NCBI RefSeq assembly: GCF_009362785.1
Contig: NZ_WHNQ01000002.1
Span: 124,001-188,000 of the forward strand
Direction of reading: 5' to 3'
Origin: Paraburkholderia atlantica
GTDB taxonomy: Bacteria > Pseudomonadota > Gammaproteobacteria > Burkholderiales > Burkholderiaceae
DNA: 64,000 nucleotides
Positions within the stretch are counted from its first letter, which is position 1. Every line of letters starts with the position of its first letter. The translations under genes were made by a program, and so were the position numbers. The notes below the pieces were generated by a model. That model did not search any database. It worked only from the letters and a program-made list of their open reading frames with translations, and was not told the DNA's origin. This document shows, piece by piece, positions 1 to 9,826 of this stretch.

Positions 1-589
1 CTTCGACGTTGATGCCGTGCGGCTCGGCCTTATTGCCCGCGGCGATTACATAGGGCGGCACGTCCTGCACGAGCGCCGACGCGCCGCCGAGCATCGCATG
101 CGCGCCGATACGCACGAACTGATGCACGCCCGACATGCCGCCGATGATCGCGTGGTCGCCGATCGTCACGTGGCCGGCCATCTGCGCGTTGCTCGACAGG
201 ATCACGTTGCTGCCGACGTGGCAGTCGTGTCCGATGTGCACGTAGGCCATGATCCAGTTGTCGTCGCCGAGCGTGGTGACGCCCGCGTCCTGCACCGTGC
301 CGGTGTGGATCGTCGTGAATTCGCGGATCGTGTTGCGGTTGCCGATCACGAGCCTGGTCGGCTCGTCCCGGTACTTCATGTCTTGCGGACGGCCGCCGAC
401 CGATGCGTAATGGCCGATGCGGTTGTCTTCGCCGATCGTGGTATAGCCTTCGATCACGCTGTGCGAGCCGACCGCGCTGCGCGCACCGATCGTCACGTGT
501 GCGCCGATCACCGCATAGGGCCCGACTTCGACGGATTCGTCGATTTGCGCGCCCGCTTCGATGATCGCGGTGGGATGGATCCTGCTCAT
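1..589 (-). CDS. lpxA: UDP-N-acetylglucosamine O-acyltransferase LpxA (partial, C-terminus beyond the window)
   Basis: LpxA transfers a 3-hydroxyacyl chain from acyl-ACP to UDP-GlcNAc, the first step of lipid A synthesis in the cytoplasm. Translation of the minus strand from the ATG at 589 gives 196 residues before the window ends; the family is about 262 residues, so the C-terminal helical part is missing. The sequence is a left-handed beta-helix of hexapeptide repeats (for example [15 protein letters not shown], residues 34-48), with the conserved IGHDCHVG segment at 119-126 that carries the catalytic His region and the [14 protein letters not shown] stretch at 156-169. It follows fabZ by about 100 bases in the same direction, the classical lpxD-fabZ-lpxA order, so it is probably cotranscribed. 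Identity is secure from motifs and context. Confidence 0.95.
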   Translation of the reverse strand, partial: MSRIHPTAIIEAGAQIDESVEVGPYAVIGAHVTIGARSAVGSHSVIEGYTTIGEDNRIGHYASVGGRPQDMKYRDEPTRLVIGNRNTIREFTTIHTGTVQDAGVTTLGDDNWIMAYVHIGHDCHVGSNVILSSNAQMAGHVTIGDHAIIGGMSGVHQFVRIGAHAMLGGASALVQDVPPYVIAAGNKAEPHGINVE

Positions 590-689
590 GCGTCCTCGCT
601 TCTGATTCTGTTGCGTTGTGTGGATGGCCTTGACGCCGGAGTCGCCGCGCGCGTGCCGTGCCGCGCCGCGACCTGCCGGGACGCCGGCA

Positions 690-1154
690 TTACGCGTCTT
701 TGTCCGTGTGGCGCACCGCGCACATCAGATCGGCTTCAGCCGCGACGACGCCATCCACTTCGGCGCGCGCCTTGAACTTCCAGATGCCGCGCATGTGGCG
801 CTCGAACGTGCAGTTCAGGATCAGCTGATCGCCCGGTTCCACCACGCGCTTGAAGCGCGCGTTGTCGATGCCGACGAACAGGTAGAGCGTGTTCGACGGA
901 TCGCTCGGCTCTTCCGAGAACGTCAGCAGCGCCGCGGTCTGCGCGAGCGCTTCGAGGATCAGCACGCCTGGCATCACCGGCCGCGTCGGGAAATGTCCCT
1001 GGAAATACGGCTCATTGATCGACACGTTCTTCAACGCTTTGATGCTCTTGTGCGGTTCGAGTTCGAGCACCCGGTCGACCAGCAGGATCGGATAACGATG
1101 CGGCAGCAGCGTGAGAATCTTATGAATGTCGAGATTGATTTTTTCGGTGCTCAT
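690..1154 (-). CDS. fabZ: 3-hydroxyacyl-[acyl-carrier-protein] dehydratase FabZ
   Basis: FabZ dehydrates 3-hydroxyacyl-ACP in fatty acid elongation, and competes with LpxA and LpxD for the same substrate. The 154-residue product has the hot-dog fold signature: the catalytic His19 in [14 protein letters not shown] and the catalytic Glu68 in [11 protein letters not shown], plus the QGHFP loop at 52-56. An in-frame ATG five codons upstream (1169) exists, but the family normally begins [14 protein letters not shown], so I chose 1154. It sits between lpxD and lpxA on the same strand. A 12-bp hairpin lies in the 185-base gap on the lpxD side. Length and motifs are typical. Confidence 0.96.
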   Translation of the reverse strand: MSTEKINLDIHKILTLLPHRYPILLVDRVLELEPHKSIKALKNVSINEPYFQGHFPTRPVMPGVLILEALAQTAALLTFSEEPSDPSNTLYLFVGIDNARFKRVVEPGDQLILNCTFERHMRGIWKFKARAEVDGVVAAEADLMCAVRHTDKDA

Positions 1155-1245
1155 GGTGTTTCTGCTCACGCATTGACTGCGCGATGATGACTGCGGATGC
1201 TGGTGCAGGTGGGTTGAAAACGCGCGCGACCGGCGCCTCGGATGA

Positions 1246-1278
1246 CCGGTGGCCGTGCCACCCGGTCACGGCCACCGG
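1246..1278. repeat. GC-rich hairpin between lpxD and fabZ
   Basis: Two perfectly complementary 12-base arms (1246-1257 and 1267-1278) enclose a 9-base loop. There is no T-run on either side, so it does not look like an intrinsic terminator. Read in the minus-strand transcript it would fold between the lpxD stop and the fabZ start, and might affect processing or relative stability of the two cistrons (inference). Confidence 0.6.
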
Positions 1279-1339
1279 CTTTGCTTCACGATGCTCGACC
1301 ACTATTTTACGCGGTGCCGGTGGGTCGCCGGGATAACTA

Positions 1340-2452
1340 TCAGATCTTGTTGCCTGCGGGTTGACCTGCGGCGCCGTCGGTGGCATTGCCGGCCTTGTCG
1401 GCGGCGGCGTTCTCCAGCGCCTTGATGCGATCGCGAAGCTTGTCGATATTGCGCAGCAGCGCGGCGCTCTTGTTCCAGTCCGCGTGGTTCACGGCGGGGA
1501 ACGCACTCGTGTACATGCCGGGCTTCAGCAGCGACTTCGACACGCCCGACTTCGCGGTGACGATCACGTGATCGGCGAGCGTCACGTGTCCGGCAATGCC
1601 GACCGCGCCGCCGATCATGCAGTGACGCCCGATGGTCGTGCTGCCCGCGATGCCCGCGCAGCCCGCGATCACCGTGTAGGCGCCGACCTTGCAGTTGTGG
1701 CCGATCTGCACGAGGTTGTCGATCTTCACGCACTCCTCGATGATCGTGTCGGCCATCGCGCCGCGGTCGATCGTAGTGTTCGCACCGATTTCGACGTCGT
1801 TCGCGATCGACACGCCGCCGACCTGCGGAATCTTCACCCAGCTGCCGGTGCGCGCATCGCCCTCGCCGACGAAGTCGGGCGCGAAACCGAAGCCGTCCGA
1901 GCCGATCACCGCGCCCGCATGCACGGTCACGCGCTCGCCGAGCTTGCAGCCGTGGTACACGGTCACGTTCGGATACAGATGCGTGTGCGCGCCGACACGC
2001 GTGCCGCGGCCGATCACGACATTGGCGTCGAGCCGCGCATGTTCGCCGATCACCGCGCCCGCTTCCACGGTGACACGCGGGCCGATCACCGCGCTCGCGG
2101 CGACCTGCGCGGAAGGATCGATGGTTGCGCTCGGATGCACGCCGGGGACCGCCTTCGGCGCGGCGAGGTCGATGAAGGTTTGCGCGATGCGCGCAAAGTA
2201 AGCGTAGGGATTCGGCGTGACGATGAAGTTTCGACCTTCGCGTGAAGCGAGCTTCTCGAGGTCGCCGGCATTGATGAGCACCGCGCCGGCGCGGGTCGTT
2301 TCGACTTGCGACAGATATTTCGGATTGGCGAGGAACGCCAACTGGTCCGGGCCTGCCTGGTCGAGCGGCGCGAGACTGCTCACGCGCTGCGACCCGTTAC
2401 CGACTACCTCACCGCCGAACCGCTGGACGATGTCCTCGAGCGTAAATGCCAT
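1340..2452 (-). CDS. lpxD: UDP-3-O-(3-hydroxyacyl)glucosamine N-acyltransferase LpxD
   Basis: LpxD adds the N-linked 3-hydroxyacyl chain in the third step of lipid A synthesis. The 370-residue product has the expected three parts: an N-terminal uridine-binding domain (about 1-100, with the FLANPKY segment at 40-46), a long hexapeptide-repeat beta-helix (about 105-320), and a C-terminal helix. The catalytic His is His252 in [17 protein letters not shown] Pro/Ala/Gly-rich tail after about residue 345 is slightly longer than in enterobacteria. The ATG is preceded by an AGGA Shine-Dalgarno sequence. It lies between ompH and fabZ in the conserved bamA-ompH-lpxD-fabZ-lpxA order. Confidence 0.96.
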   Translation of the reverse strand: MAFTLEDIVQRFGGEVVGNGSQRVSSLAPLDQAGPDQLAFLANPKYLSQVETTRAGAVLINAGDLEKLASREGRNFIVTPNPYAYFARIAQTFIDLAAPKAVPGVHPSATIDPSAQVAASAVIGPRVTVEAGAVIGEHARLDANVVIGRGTRVGAHTHLYPNVTVYHGCKLGERVTVHAGAVIGSDGFGFAPDFVGEGDARTGSWVKIPQVGGVSIANDVEIGANTTIDRGAMADTIIEECVKIDNLVQIGHNCKVGAYTVIAGCAGIAGSTTIGRHCMIGGAVGIAGHVTLADHVIVTAKSGVSKSLLKPGMYTSAFPAVNHADWNKSAALLRNIDKLRDRIKALENAAADKAGNATDGAAGQPAGNKI

Positions 2453-2528
2453 GCCTATCCTGTCTCCAACCTATTCAATCATTGCGAGGGCGCGCGCGGG
2501 CGCGACCGTGCGCCGCCCTCGGTTGCCC

Positions 2529-3056
2529 TTAGTTGCCCGATGCCGCCAGTGCCTTGAGCACCTGGTCGGTGATATCGATGCGCGGGCTCACGTACACCGC
2601 TTCCTGCACGATCAGATCGTAGTGCTGCGTTTCGGCGATCTGCTTGATGACCTTGTTCGCACGATCGAGCACCGCCGCGAGTTCCTCGTTGCGGCGCTGG
2701 TTCAGGTCTTCGCGGAACTCACGCTGCTTGCGCTGGAAGTCCGAGTCGAGCTGCGACAGGTCGCGCTGCTTCTGCGCGCGATCGGTTGCCGACATTGTCG
2801 CGCCATTCTTGTCGAGTGCATCGGACATCGACTTGAGCTTTTGCGCCATGTCGGCGAGATCCTTGTCCCGCTTCGCGAATTCGGCCTCGAGCTTCAGCTG
2901 GGCGGCTTTCGCCGCCGCCGATTCGCGCAGGATGCGGTCGGAATTCACCGCGGCGATTCTCGCCTCCTGCGCGTGCGCCATGCCGACCCCGAGGGTCATT
3001 GCCAGCGCCAATGCGCACGCTACACGTTTCGAAAACATACCGGTTAGCAAAGTCAT
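2529..3056 (-). CDS. ompH: OmpH/Skp-family periplasmic chaperone
   Basis: Skp/OmpH proteins hold unfolded outer-membrane proteins in the periplasm on their way to BamA. The product (175 residues from 3056, 169 from an internal ATG at 3038) starts with a signal peptide (hydrophobic ACALALAMTLGVG core, AHA-type cleavage site before QEARIAAVN). The rest is mostly charged helix (about residues 40-130), which fits the tentacle-like coiled coil of Skp. A GAGAGG sits one base before the 3056 ATG and 19 before 3038, so neither start is well served; 3056 is kept tentatively. A longer reading that would extend through the upstream tandem repeat is low-complexity and was rejected. It follows bamA and precedes lpxD. 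Confidence 0.9.
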   Translation of the reverse strand: MTLLTGMFSKRVACALALAMTLGVGMAHAQEARIAAVNSDRILRESAAAKAAQLKLEAEFAKRDKDLADMAQKLKSMSDALDKNGATMSATDRAQKQRDLSQLDSDFQRKQREFREDLNQRRNEELAAVLDRANKVIKQIAETQHYDLIVQEAVYVSPRIDITDQVLKALAASGN

Positions 3057-3085
3057 CCTCTCGATACTGTAGTTTGGCCGGGCTC

Positions 3086-3166
3086 GCCGCCGGGAGCATC
3101 CGCCGCCGCAGCCGGCCGCCGGGAGCGCCCGCCGCCGCAGCCGGCCGCCGGGAGCGCCCGCCGCCC
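3086..3166. repeat. 29-bp GC-rich tandem repeat, 2.8 copies, between bamA and ompH
   Basis: Two full copies (3086-3114, 3115-3143) and a 23-base partial copy (3144-3166) of a 29-base unit beginning GCCGCCGGGAGC fill almost the entire gap between the bamA stop and the ompH start. The first copy differs from the second at two positions; the third matches the second over its length. The unit is almost pure G and C and can fold strongly on either strand. The array ends only three bases before the bamA stop codon. Confidence 0.85.
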
Positions 3167-3168
3167 AA

Positions 3169-5481
3169 TCAGAACGCGGTCCCGATCTGGAACTGGAACT
3201 TCTGATACTGGTCGCCCGTGTGCTTCGTGAGCGGGAAGCCAAGGCTCAACTTGAGCGGGCCGATCGGCGAGATCCACGCGAGACCCACACCGTAGCCGTA
3301 ACGCAGGCCGTTCGCGCCAGTCGCCGTCGCTGCAGTGCTCGCGTCCGCCCAGACGTTACCAGCGTCCAGGAAGGTGAACACACGCAGCGTGCGGTCATAA
3401 CCGGTGCCTGGCAGCGGGAACGTCAACTCGATATTGCCCACCAGCAGCTTCGAGCCGCCGATCGGGTCGCCGGTCGTTTTGTCACGCGGACCCAGTGAGC
3501 TCGGCTCGTAACCACGCACCGAACCGATACCGCCCGCGTAATAGTTCTTGAAGATAGGGTAAGGCTTGCCGGAAAGGCCGTTACCATAGCCGCCCTGGAA
3601 GTTGAAGCCCAGCACAAAGCCGCGCGCAAACGAGTAATAGTACTGCGCGTTGATGTCGGCCTTGTAGTACTGGGTGCCGCCGATCGGCGTCCCGTATTCT
3701 GCGTTCGCCTGCGCGAAGTAGCCGCGGCTTGGCACCAGCGCGCTGTCGCGCGCATCACGCGACCAGCCAACCGTAAGCGGCACGTTGTTCGAGACCCGGC
3801 CGAAGTCATTCACATATTGCCGGTATGAAGCCGGGGTATTTGCGTCGACGTCCAGCTGGTTCTGTTCGAAGCCCGCGCCGAAGTACACGGTATCGACTTC
3901 GGAGAACGGAATGCCGAACTTCAGGTCGCCGCCCATCGTGACGATCTTGAAGCTCGAATCGGTCGAGTAGTACAGCGGCTGATACGTACGGTAGTAGACG
4001 TCGGTGATCCGCTTGATGCCGTCCACCGTGAAGTACGGGTCGACCTGCGTGACCGTCAGCGTACGATACGTCTTCGCGGTATTGATGTTCACCGCGAGGC
4101 TCGTACCTGAGCCGAACACGTTGTCCTGCGAGATACCGGCAGACAGCACCACCTTGTCCGTCGACGAGAAACCCGCACCGAGCGTAATCGCGCCGGTCGG
4201 CTTTTCGGCGACCTTCACGTCGATGTCGACCTGGTCGGGCGTGCCTTCGACGGGCACCGTGGTCACGTCGACGTCGGTGAAGTAGCCGAGACGATTGATA
4301 CGGTCCTTCGACAGCGACAGGCGGTTCGAATCGAACCACGAGCTTTCGAGCTGGCGCATTTCGCGGCGCACCACTTCGTCGCGCGTGCGCGTGTTGCCGA
4401 CCACGTTGATGCGGCGTACGTAGACGCGACGGCTCGGGTCGACCTGCAGCGTCAGGTCGACGGTGTGGTTGTTCTGGTCGATATTCGGCTGTGCATTGAC
4501 GGTCGCGAACGCGTAACCGTATTCGCCGAGCTTGTCGACGATCGCCTTCGTGGTGGCCTGCAGCTTTTCGGCCGAGAAGCGGTCGCCCGGCTTGATCTTG
4601 ATGAGCTTTTTAAGCTCCGCTTCGCGATCGAGCAGATTGCCGGCGAGGCGGATGTTCGAAATCGTGTACGGCTGGCCTTCGTGCAGCGTGATGGTCAGGT
4701 ACATGTCCTTCTTGTCCGGCGAGATCGACACCTGGGTCGACTCGATGCTGAACTCGAGGAAGCCGCGATTCAGGTAGAACGAGCGAAGGTTCTCGAGGTC
4801 GCCGGTGAGCTTGTCTTTCGCGTACAGGTCGTTCTTGGTGTACCACGAGAACCAGTTCGGCGTGGACAACTGCATTTCGTCGCGCAGCGTGCCGGTGCTG
4901 AATGTCTTGTTGCCGATGAAGTTGATCTGGCGGATCTTCGCGCTCGGACCTTCGGCCACCGAGAACAGAATACCGACGCGGTTACGGTCGATCGGCGTGA
5001 TCGTCGTGGTGACTTCGGCCGCGTAAAAACCGCGTGTCAGGTACTGGCGCTTCAGTTCCTGCTCGGCTTTGTCAACCAGCGCCTTGTCGAAGTACCGGCC
5101 CTGCGACAGCCCGACCGCGCGCAGCGCCTTGATCAGGTTGTCCTTTTCGAACTCGTGGATGCCGGCGAAGTCGATCGTGCCAATGGCCGGGCGCTCCTGC
5201 ACCTGCACCACCACCACGTTGCCTTCGGTGGCGATCTTGACGTCGTTGAAGAAGCCCGTCGCGTACAGCGCGCGAATCGCTTCAGAGGCCTTGTCGTCGG
5301 AAAAGGTATCGCCTTGTTTGATGGGCAGGTACGCGAACACCGTACCCGGTTCGACGCGTTGCAATCCCTCAATGCGAATGTCTTGCACCACGAAGGGCGT
5401 CGTTGCATGAGCAACCAGCCCATGCGCGGCGAACGCCGCGGCTATAACCGTCTTTGGACCAAAGCGATGAGGTTTGAACAA
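3169..5481 (-). CDS. bamA: Outer membrane protein assembly factor BamA
   Basis: BamA is the essential Omp85-family insertase that folds beta-barrel proteins into the outer membrane. The 770-residue product has a signal peptide (cleavage near AHA-TTPF, about residue 26), five POTRA domains (about 28-430; the first begins FVVQDIRIEGLQRVEPGTVF), and a 16-strand barrel (about 435-770). The conserved VRGY motif of the lid loop is present in GGIGSVRGYEPSSLGPRD, and the chain ends in an aromatic residue (QIGTAF), the usual outer-membrane recognition signal. It lies directly downstream of rseP and upstream of ompH, as in most proteobacteria. Length matches the family. Confidence 0.97.
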   Translation of the reverse strand: MFKPHRFGPKTVIAAAFAAHGLVAHATTPFVVQDIRIEGLQRVEPGTVFAYLPIKQGDTFSDDKASEAIRALYATGFFNDVKIATEGNVVVVQVQERPAIGTIDFAGIHEFEKDNLIKALRAVGLSQGRYFDKALVDKAEQELKRQYLTRGFYAAEVTTTITPIDRNRVGILFSVAEGPSAKIRQINFIGNKTFSTGTLRDEMQLSTPNWFSWYTKNDLYAKDKLTGDLENLRSFYLNRGFLEFSIESTQVSISPDKKDMYLTITLHEGQPYTISNIRLAGNLLDREAELKKLIKIKPGDRFSAEKLQATTKAIVDKLGEYGYAFATVNAQPNIDQNNHTVDLTLQVDPSRRVYVRRINVVGNTRTRDEVVRREMRQLESSWFDSNRLSLSKDRINRLGYFTDVDVTTVPVEGTPDQVDIDVKVAEKPTGAITLGAGFSSTDKVVLSAGISQDNVFGSGTSLAVNINTAKTYRTLTVTQVDPYFTVDGIKRITDVYYRTYQPLYYSTDSSFKIVTMGGDLKFGIPFSEVDTVYFGAGFEQNQLDVDANTPASYRQYVNDFGRVSNNVPLTVGWSRDARDSALVPSRGYFAQANAEYGTPIGGTQYYKADINAQYYYSFARGFVLGFNFQGGYGNGLSGKPYPIFKNYYAGGIGSVRGYEPSSLGPRDKTTGDPIGGSKLLVGNIELTFPLPGTGYDRTLRVFTFLDAGNVWADASTAATATGANGLRYGYGVGLAWISPIGPLKLSLGFPLTKHTGDQYQKFQFQIGTAF

Positions 5482-5549
5482 CGTGCTTCCCCAGTGTTGT
5501 ATAGCTGCATCAGGCCAGGCGGCCGCCCTCGAGAACGCCGCCGGACACT

Positions 5550-6944
5550 TTAAAAATGGATTAAACGAGCCAGATCGTTGAACAGCGCAATCGCCGATAA
5601 CGCGACGATGCAGGCAAGACCCGCCCTCTGAAAAACGAGTTGCCAGCGATCAGAGACAACTTTACCGGTCACAGCTTCAACCAAATAATATAACAGATGA
5701 CCCCCGTCCAATACCGGAATTGGTAGCAGGTTCAGCACGCCGAGGCTAATGCTGACAAGGGCCAGGAACGACAAAAACGCGGAAGGACCCAGACGTGCGC
5801 TCTTTCCCGCGTAGTCGGCGATCGTCACCGGACCGGACAGGTTCTTCAGCGATGCCTCGCCGACGATCATCCGGCCAAACATCCGCACGGAGTACACCGC
5901 GAGGTCCCACGTGCGGCGCGCGCCGAGGCGCAGGCTGTCGAGCGGGCCGTAGCGCACGTCGATCGACGGCACCTGGGTCGCCAGCTCCGCGCCGATGCGG
6001 CCGATCTGCTGCCCGCTCGCCGCATCGCGCTGCAGTTGCGGCACGATCGTGATCTCTTCGAGCACGCCCGCCGTATGTCCGCCGCGGCCGCCGCGCTCCA
6101 CCCGCAGCGTGACCGGCATGCCGGCGTGCGATTTTACATAGGTGATGAAGGCCGCGGCATTGTCGGTCGGCGTACCGTTGATCGCGCGCAGCCGGTCGCC
6201 CGCGACGAGCCCCGCCTTCTGCGCGGCGCTGCCCGCCTGCACGCCGGCCACCGTCAGCTTGCCGCCACCTGGCTCGAAGCCGAGGCGCGACATCAGATCG
6301 TCGTCGACGTCTTTCTCGCCGATGCCGCGCAGGTCCATCGGAAAATCGGAGGTGCCGTGTGGGTCTTTCGCACTGAGCACGATGCGCTGCTGGTCGAATG
6401 CGGCGCCGAGCAGCTTCCAGCGCAGATCCGACCACGAGCGCACCGGCTCGGTCTCGTCGCTATGGCCGGTGCGCACGCCAACGATCGTCTCGCCGCCCTC
6501 GAACCCCGCCAGCGCGGCGGGTGTGTTCGGCGCGGGCGTCGCGATCACGGCCGCCGGTTCGGTCACGCCCGTCGCGAACACGAGCGCGAACAGCACGATG
6601 GCAAGCAGGAAATTCGCGACTGGACCGGCCGCGACGATCGCGAAGCGCCGCCACACCGACTGGCGATTGAACGCATGCGGCAGATCCGCATCGGGAACCG
6701 AGCCGGGGCCGGCTTCGCGCTCGTCGAGCATCTTCACGTAGCCGCCTAGTGGCAGCGCGGCAATCGTCCACTCGGTGCCGGTCTTCTGACTGACCCACTG
6801 AACCAGCGGCTTGCCGAAGCCGATCGAAAAACGCAGCACCTTCACGCCGCACAGGCGCGCGACGCTGTAGTGCCCGTACTCGTGAACCACCACGAGTACG
6901 CCAATCGCAACCGCGAAGGCGAGCAGTTCGATCAGCAGATTCAT
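5550..6944 (-). CDS. rseP: RIP metalloprotease RseP
   Basis: RseP is a site-2-type intramembrane protease that cleaves RseA to release sigma-E in the envelope stress response, and it also clears signal-peptide remnants. The 464-residue product carries the zinc motif HEYGH at residues 21-25 in the first membrane helix, a PDZ region in the middle (the VAGVQAGSAAQKAGLVAGD stretch), and the second catalytic segment LLPIPVLDGGHLL near residue 400 that provides the third ligand. Four membrane segments can be seen. It starts 7 bases after dxr ends and precedes bamA, which suits a role in monitoring barrel assembly. Confidence 0.95.
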   Translation of the reverse strand: MNLLIELLAFAVAIGVLVVVHEYGHYSVARLCGVKVLRFSIGFGKPLVQWVSQKTGTEWTIAALPLGGYVKMLDEREAGPGSVPDADLPHAFNRQSVWRRFAIVAAGPVANFLLAIVLFALVFATGVTEPAAVIATPAPNTPAALAGFEGGETIVGVRTGHSDETEPVRSWSDLRWKLLGAAFDQQRIVLSAKDPHGTSDFPMDLRGIGEKDVDDDLMSRLGFEPGGGKLTVAGVQAGSAAQKAGLVAGDRLRAINGTPTDNAAAFITYVKSHAGMPVTLRVERGGRGGHTAGVLEEITIVPQLQRDAASGQQIGRIGAELATQVPSIDVRYGPLDSLRLGARRTWDLAVYSVRMFGRMIVGEASLKNLSGPVTIADYAGKSARLGPSAFLSFLALVSISLGVLNLLPIPVLDGGHLLYYLVEAVTGKVVSDRWQLVFQRAGLACIVALSAIALFNDLARLIHF

Positions 6945-6951
6945 AAGCGCC

Positions 6952-8157
6952 TCACTGGACGGCGCGTTCCGTGCGACGGGCGCCGTCGGGCAGACGCGCG
7001 ATGAATTCGGTAGCAGCGCGGCGCGCGGCGGCGTCGGCTTCGATGACGTCGTCGAGCGCGTGCGCGCTGCGGTTCGGCAATGCGTTCAGCACCGAGTCGA
7101 CGACCTGGGCAATCGCCATGAAGCCGATGCGGCGCGCGAGGAACGCCTCCACCGCGATCTCGTTCGCGGCATTCAACGCCGCGCTCGCAACGCCGCCTTC
7201 GGCAAGCGCCTTCATCGCGAGGGCGAGGCACGGGAAGCGCGCGTAGTCGGGCTTTTCGAACGACAGCGACGCGATCTCCGCGAGATCGAGCTGTGCGACG
7301 CCGGAATCGACACGATCCGGGAACGCGAGCGCGTGCGCGATCGGCGTACGCATGTCGGGGTTGCCGAGCTGCGCGAGCACCGAACCGTCCGCGTACGAGA
7401 CCAGTGAATGGATCACGCTCTGCGGATGGATCAGCACGTCGATACGTTCGCCGGGCAGGTCGAACAGCCAATGTGCCTCGATCACTTCGAGGCCCTTGTT
7501 CATCATCGTCGCCGAGTCGACCGAGATCTTGCGGCCCATTACCCAGTTCGGATGCTTGCAGGCTTCGTCAGGCGTCACGTCGACGAGCGTGGCCGGTTCG
7601 CGCGTGCGGAACGGGCCGCCCGACGCGGTCAGGATGATCTTCGACACGCCGCCATGCAGCGATGCTTCGCGCGGCAGACACTGGAAAATCGCGTTGTGTT
7701 CGCTGTCGACCGGCAGCAGGACCGCGCCGTTGTCGTGCACCGCGTCCATGAAGATCGCGCCGGACATCACCAGCGCTTCCTTGTTCGCGAGCAGGATGCG
7801 TTTGCCGGAGCGGGCCGCGGCAAGGCTCGGCGCGAGACCGGCAGCGCCGACGATCGCCGCGACCACCGTGTCGCAGCCCTCGCTCTTCGCGACGTCGACG
7901 AGCGCCTGCGGCCCGTACGTGACCTCGGTCTTGCTGCCCGCATCGCGCAGCTTCGCGGCGACCTTCGCGGCCGTGTCGGCGTCGCCGACCACCGCCACTT
8001 CGGGCGCGAAGCGCAGGCATTGCTCGACGAGCTTGTCGCCGTTGCGATGCGCGCTCAGCGCGTAAATGGAAAAACGCTCGGGATGGCGCGCGACCACGTC
8101 GAGCGTACTGTCTCCAATCGAGCCCGTGGAACCGAGCAATGTCAGACGTTTTTGCAT
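6952..8157 (-). CDS. dxr: 1-deoxy-D-xylulose-5-phosphate reductoisomerase
   Basis: Dxr (IspC) converts DXP to 2-C-methylerythritol 4-phosphate with NADPH, the committed step of the MEP isoprenoid route that feeds undecaprenyl phosphate. The 401-residue product begins with the NADPH-binding LGSTGSIG motif (8-15) and contains the conserved [12 protein letters not shown] and SEHNAIFQ segments that shape the metal and substrate site, with the SGGPFR loop following. Size is typical (about 400). It lies 10 bases after cdsA and 7 before rseP, so it is translated from the same long mRNA as the uppS-cdsA pair. Confidence 0.97.
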   Translation of the reverse strand: MQKRLTLLGSTGSIGDSTLDVVARHPERFSIYALSAHRNGDKLVEQCLRFAPEVAVVGDADTAAKVAAKLRDAGSKTEVTYGPQALVDVAKSEGCDTVVAAIVGAAGLAPSLAAARSGKRILLANKEALVMSGAIFMDAVHDNGAVLLPVDSEHNAIFQCLPREASLHGGVSKIILTASGGPFRTREPATLVDVTPDEACKHPNWVMGRKISVDSATMMNKGLEVIEAHWLFDLPGERIDVLIHPQSVIHSLVSYADGSVLAQLGNPDMRTPIAHALAFPDRVDSGVAQLDLAEIASLSFEKPDYARFPCLALAMKALAEGGVASAALNAANEIAVEAFLARRIGFMAIAQVVDSVLNALPNRSAHALDDVIEADAAARRAATEFIARLPDGARRTERAVQ

Positions 8158-8167
8158 ATCTCTTTCT

Positions 8168-8989
8168 CTAGCCGAGCAGCAGCATCGCGAGCGGCAGCAC
8201 CGGCAACAACGCGTCGATGCGATCGAGCACGCCGCCGTGCCCCGGCAACAGGCCGCTCGAGTCTTTGACGCCGGCCTGGCGCTTCATCATCGATTCGAAC
8301 AGATCACCGACCACGCTGAAAACCACCAGCAAGGTCAGCGCGAGCACCGTGCGTAGCGCGCCCAGTTGCGCCAGCAGCGCAGAATACAGGGTCGGCTCGA
8401 ACGCGTGCAAAAAGATCGCCGCCGCCGCGACGATCATGACCAGCAACCAGCCTCCGATCGCGCCCTCCCAGGTTTTACCCGGACTGATGGCGGGTGCCAG
8501 CTTGTGCTTACCAAACGCCTTCCCCGAGAAGTATGCGCCGATATCGGCGAGCCATACCAACAGCAGCAGCGACAGCACGAACGGCACACCGAGCATGCGC
8601 GCGGCGACGAGAGCATGCCAGCACGCGATGAAACCGACGATGCCGGCAAGAAACAGAAAGGCGCGCCAAGCGCCCTGCGCGAGAACGGGCTTGCGCAGAA
8701 GCACGAATGGACCGCCGATCACCCAGAAAATCGCCGCAGCCTGGAAGAACGGCCGCGCATGCTCGGTGCCGATGCCGAGCCGCGTGCTGGTGACGAGCCC
8801 GAGTGCCGCGACGAGCGCGTACAGCACCGGACCCGCGCCGCCGAGCTTCAGCAGGCGCGCCCACTCCCACGCGGCGAACACGACGACGAACGCGATCAGC
8901 GCGCCGAACGCGCCGACCGGCGCGAACAGCGTGACAGGCAGGAACACTGCCAGCAGCACGACCGCCGTGATGACACGGGTTTTTAGCAT
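8168..8989 (-). CDS. cdsA: Phosphatidate cytidylyltransferase CdsA
   Basis: CdsA makes CDP-diacylglycerol from phosphatidic acid and CTP at the inner membrane, the precursor of all phospholipids. The 273-residue product is strongly hydrophobic with about eight membrane segments. It has the C-terminal CTP-transferase signature [20 protein letters not shown], followed by [10 protein letters not shown], and the [12 protein letters not shown] cytoplasmic motif. It overlaps the end of uppS by 7 bases, which suggests translational coupling. An ATG start at 8989 fits both length and overlap. Confidence 0.96.
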   Translation of the reverse strand: MLKTRVITAVVLLAVFLPVTLFAPVGAFGALIAFVVVFAAWEWARLLKLGGAGPVLYALVAALGLVTSTRLGIGTEHARPFFQAAAIFWVIGGPFVLLRKPVLAQGAWRAFLFLAGIVGFIACWHALVAARMLGVPFVLSLLLLVWLADIGAYFSGKAFGKHKLAPAISPGKTWEGAIGGWLLVMIVAAAAIFLHAFEPTLYSALLAQLGALRTVLALTLLVVFSVVGDLFESMMKRQAGVKDSSGLLPGHGGVLDRIDALLPVLPLAMLLLG

Positions 8990-9765
8990 GGAAGCGAATC
9001 GACGTTCTGCGATTGCGGCTCGAGCTGAGCACTGGTGCGGCCGAAGCGGCGTTCCCGCTCAGCGTACGAAGCGATGGCATGACCGAGCGCGTCGGCGTCG
9101 AAATCCGGCCAGAACGTGTCGGTGAAATAGAACTCGGTGTAGGCGAGCTGCCAAAGCAGGAAGTTGCTGACGCGGCGCTCGCCGCCGGTGCGGATGAACA
9201 GGTCGGGCTCGGGCGCGTAGGCCATCGACAGATGCTCGGCAAACGAGTCTTCGCTGACATCGACCGGCTGGCCCGCGGCTGCCGCTTGCGCGACGAGCTT
9301 GCGGGTGGCCTGCATGATGTCCCAGCGGCCGCCGTAGTTCGCGGCGATGGTCAGCGTCAGACGGGTATTGCGCGCGGTCTTGGTTTCCGCGCGCTTGATC
9401 AGATCGCGGATCTTGTCGTCGAAACGCTCGAGATCGCCGACCACGCGCAAACGGATGCCGTTCGCGTGCAGCTTGCCGATCTCGCGCTCGAGCGCGGTGA
9501 CGAACAGGCGCATCAGGAACGACACCTCCTCGTTCGGACGGCGCCAGTTTTCCGAGCTGAACGCGAACAGCGTCAAATATTCGACGCCCCGCCGCGCGCA
9601 CGCCTCGACGGCCGCCCGTACCGCGTCGACGCCGCGCGTATGGCCCGCCACGCGCGGCAGACGCCGCTGGGTGGCCCAACGGCCGTTGCCATCCATGATG
9701 ATCGCGATATGTCGCGGCACCGCGGCGACTTCAGGCACGCGCACGGTTGAGCTGGTATAGGTCAT
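8983..9765 (-). CDS. uppS: Di-trans,poly-cis-undecaprenyl-diphosphate synthase UppS
   Basis: UppS condenses eight isopentenyl units onto farnesyl diphosphate to make the C55 lipid carrier for peptidoglycan and O-antigen. The 260-residue product shows the catalytic Asp25 in [11 protein letters not shown], the basic pocket RVAGHTRG, the FSSENWRRP motif, and the C-terminal [21 protein letters not shown] region typical of cis-prenyltransferases. The C-terminus overlaps cdsA by 7 bases. It follows frr after a 61-base gap. The gene is clearly intact. Confidence 0.97.
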   Translation of the reverse strand: MTYTSSTVRVPEVAAVPRHIAIIMDGNGRWATQRRLPRVAGHTRGVDAVRAAVEACARRGVEYLTLFAFSSENWRRPNEEVSFLMRLFVTALEREIGKLHANGIRLRVVGDLERFDDKIRDLIKRAETKTARNTRLTLTIAANYGGRWDIMQATRKLVAQAAAAGQPVDVSEDSFAEHLSMAYAPEPDLFIRTGGERRVSNFLLWQLAYTEFYFTDTFWPDFDADALGHAIASYAERERRFGRTSAQLEPQSQNVDSLPC

Positions 9766-9826
9766 GGCCGTCGGGACAGTAATGCCAGTAAAGAAGTGGA
9801 AACCAGAAAGGCTGAGCCGAACGGCG

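Noticed and set aside
3086..3166. The 29-bp repeats as a CRISPR array
   Set aside because: The units are contiguous with no spacers, and no cas genes are present in the window.
3056..3242. A longer N-terminus for OmpH starting inside bamA
   Set aside because: The added residues are translated from the tandem repeat and bamA end, and they would mask the signal peptide.
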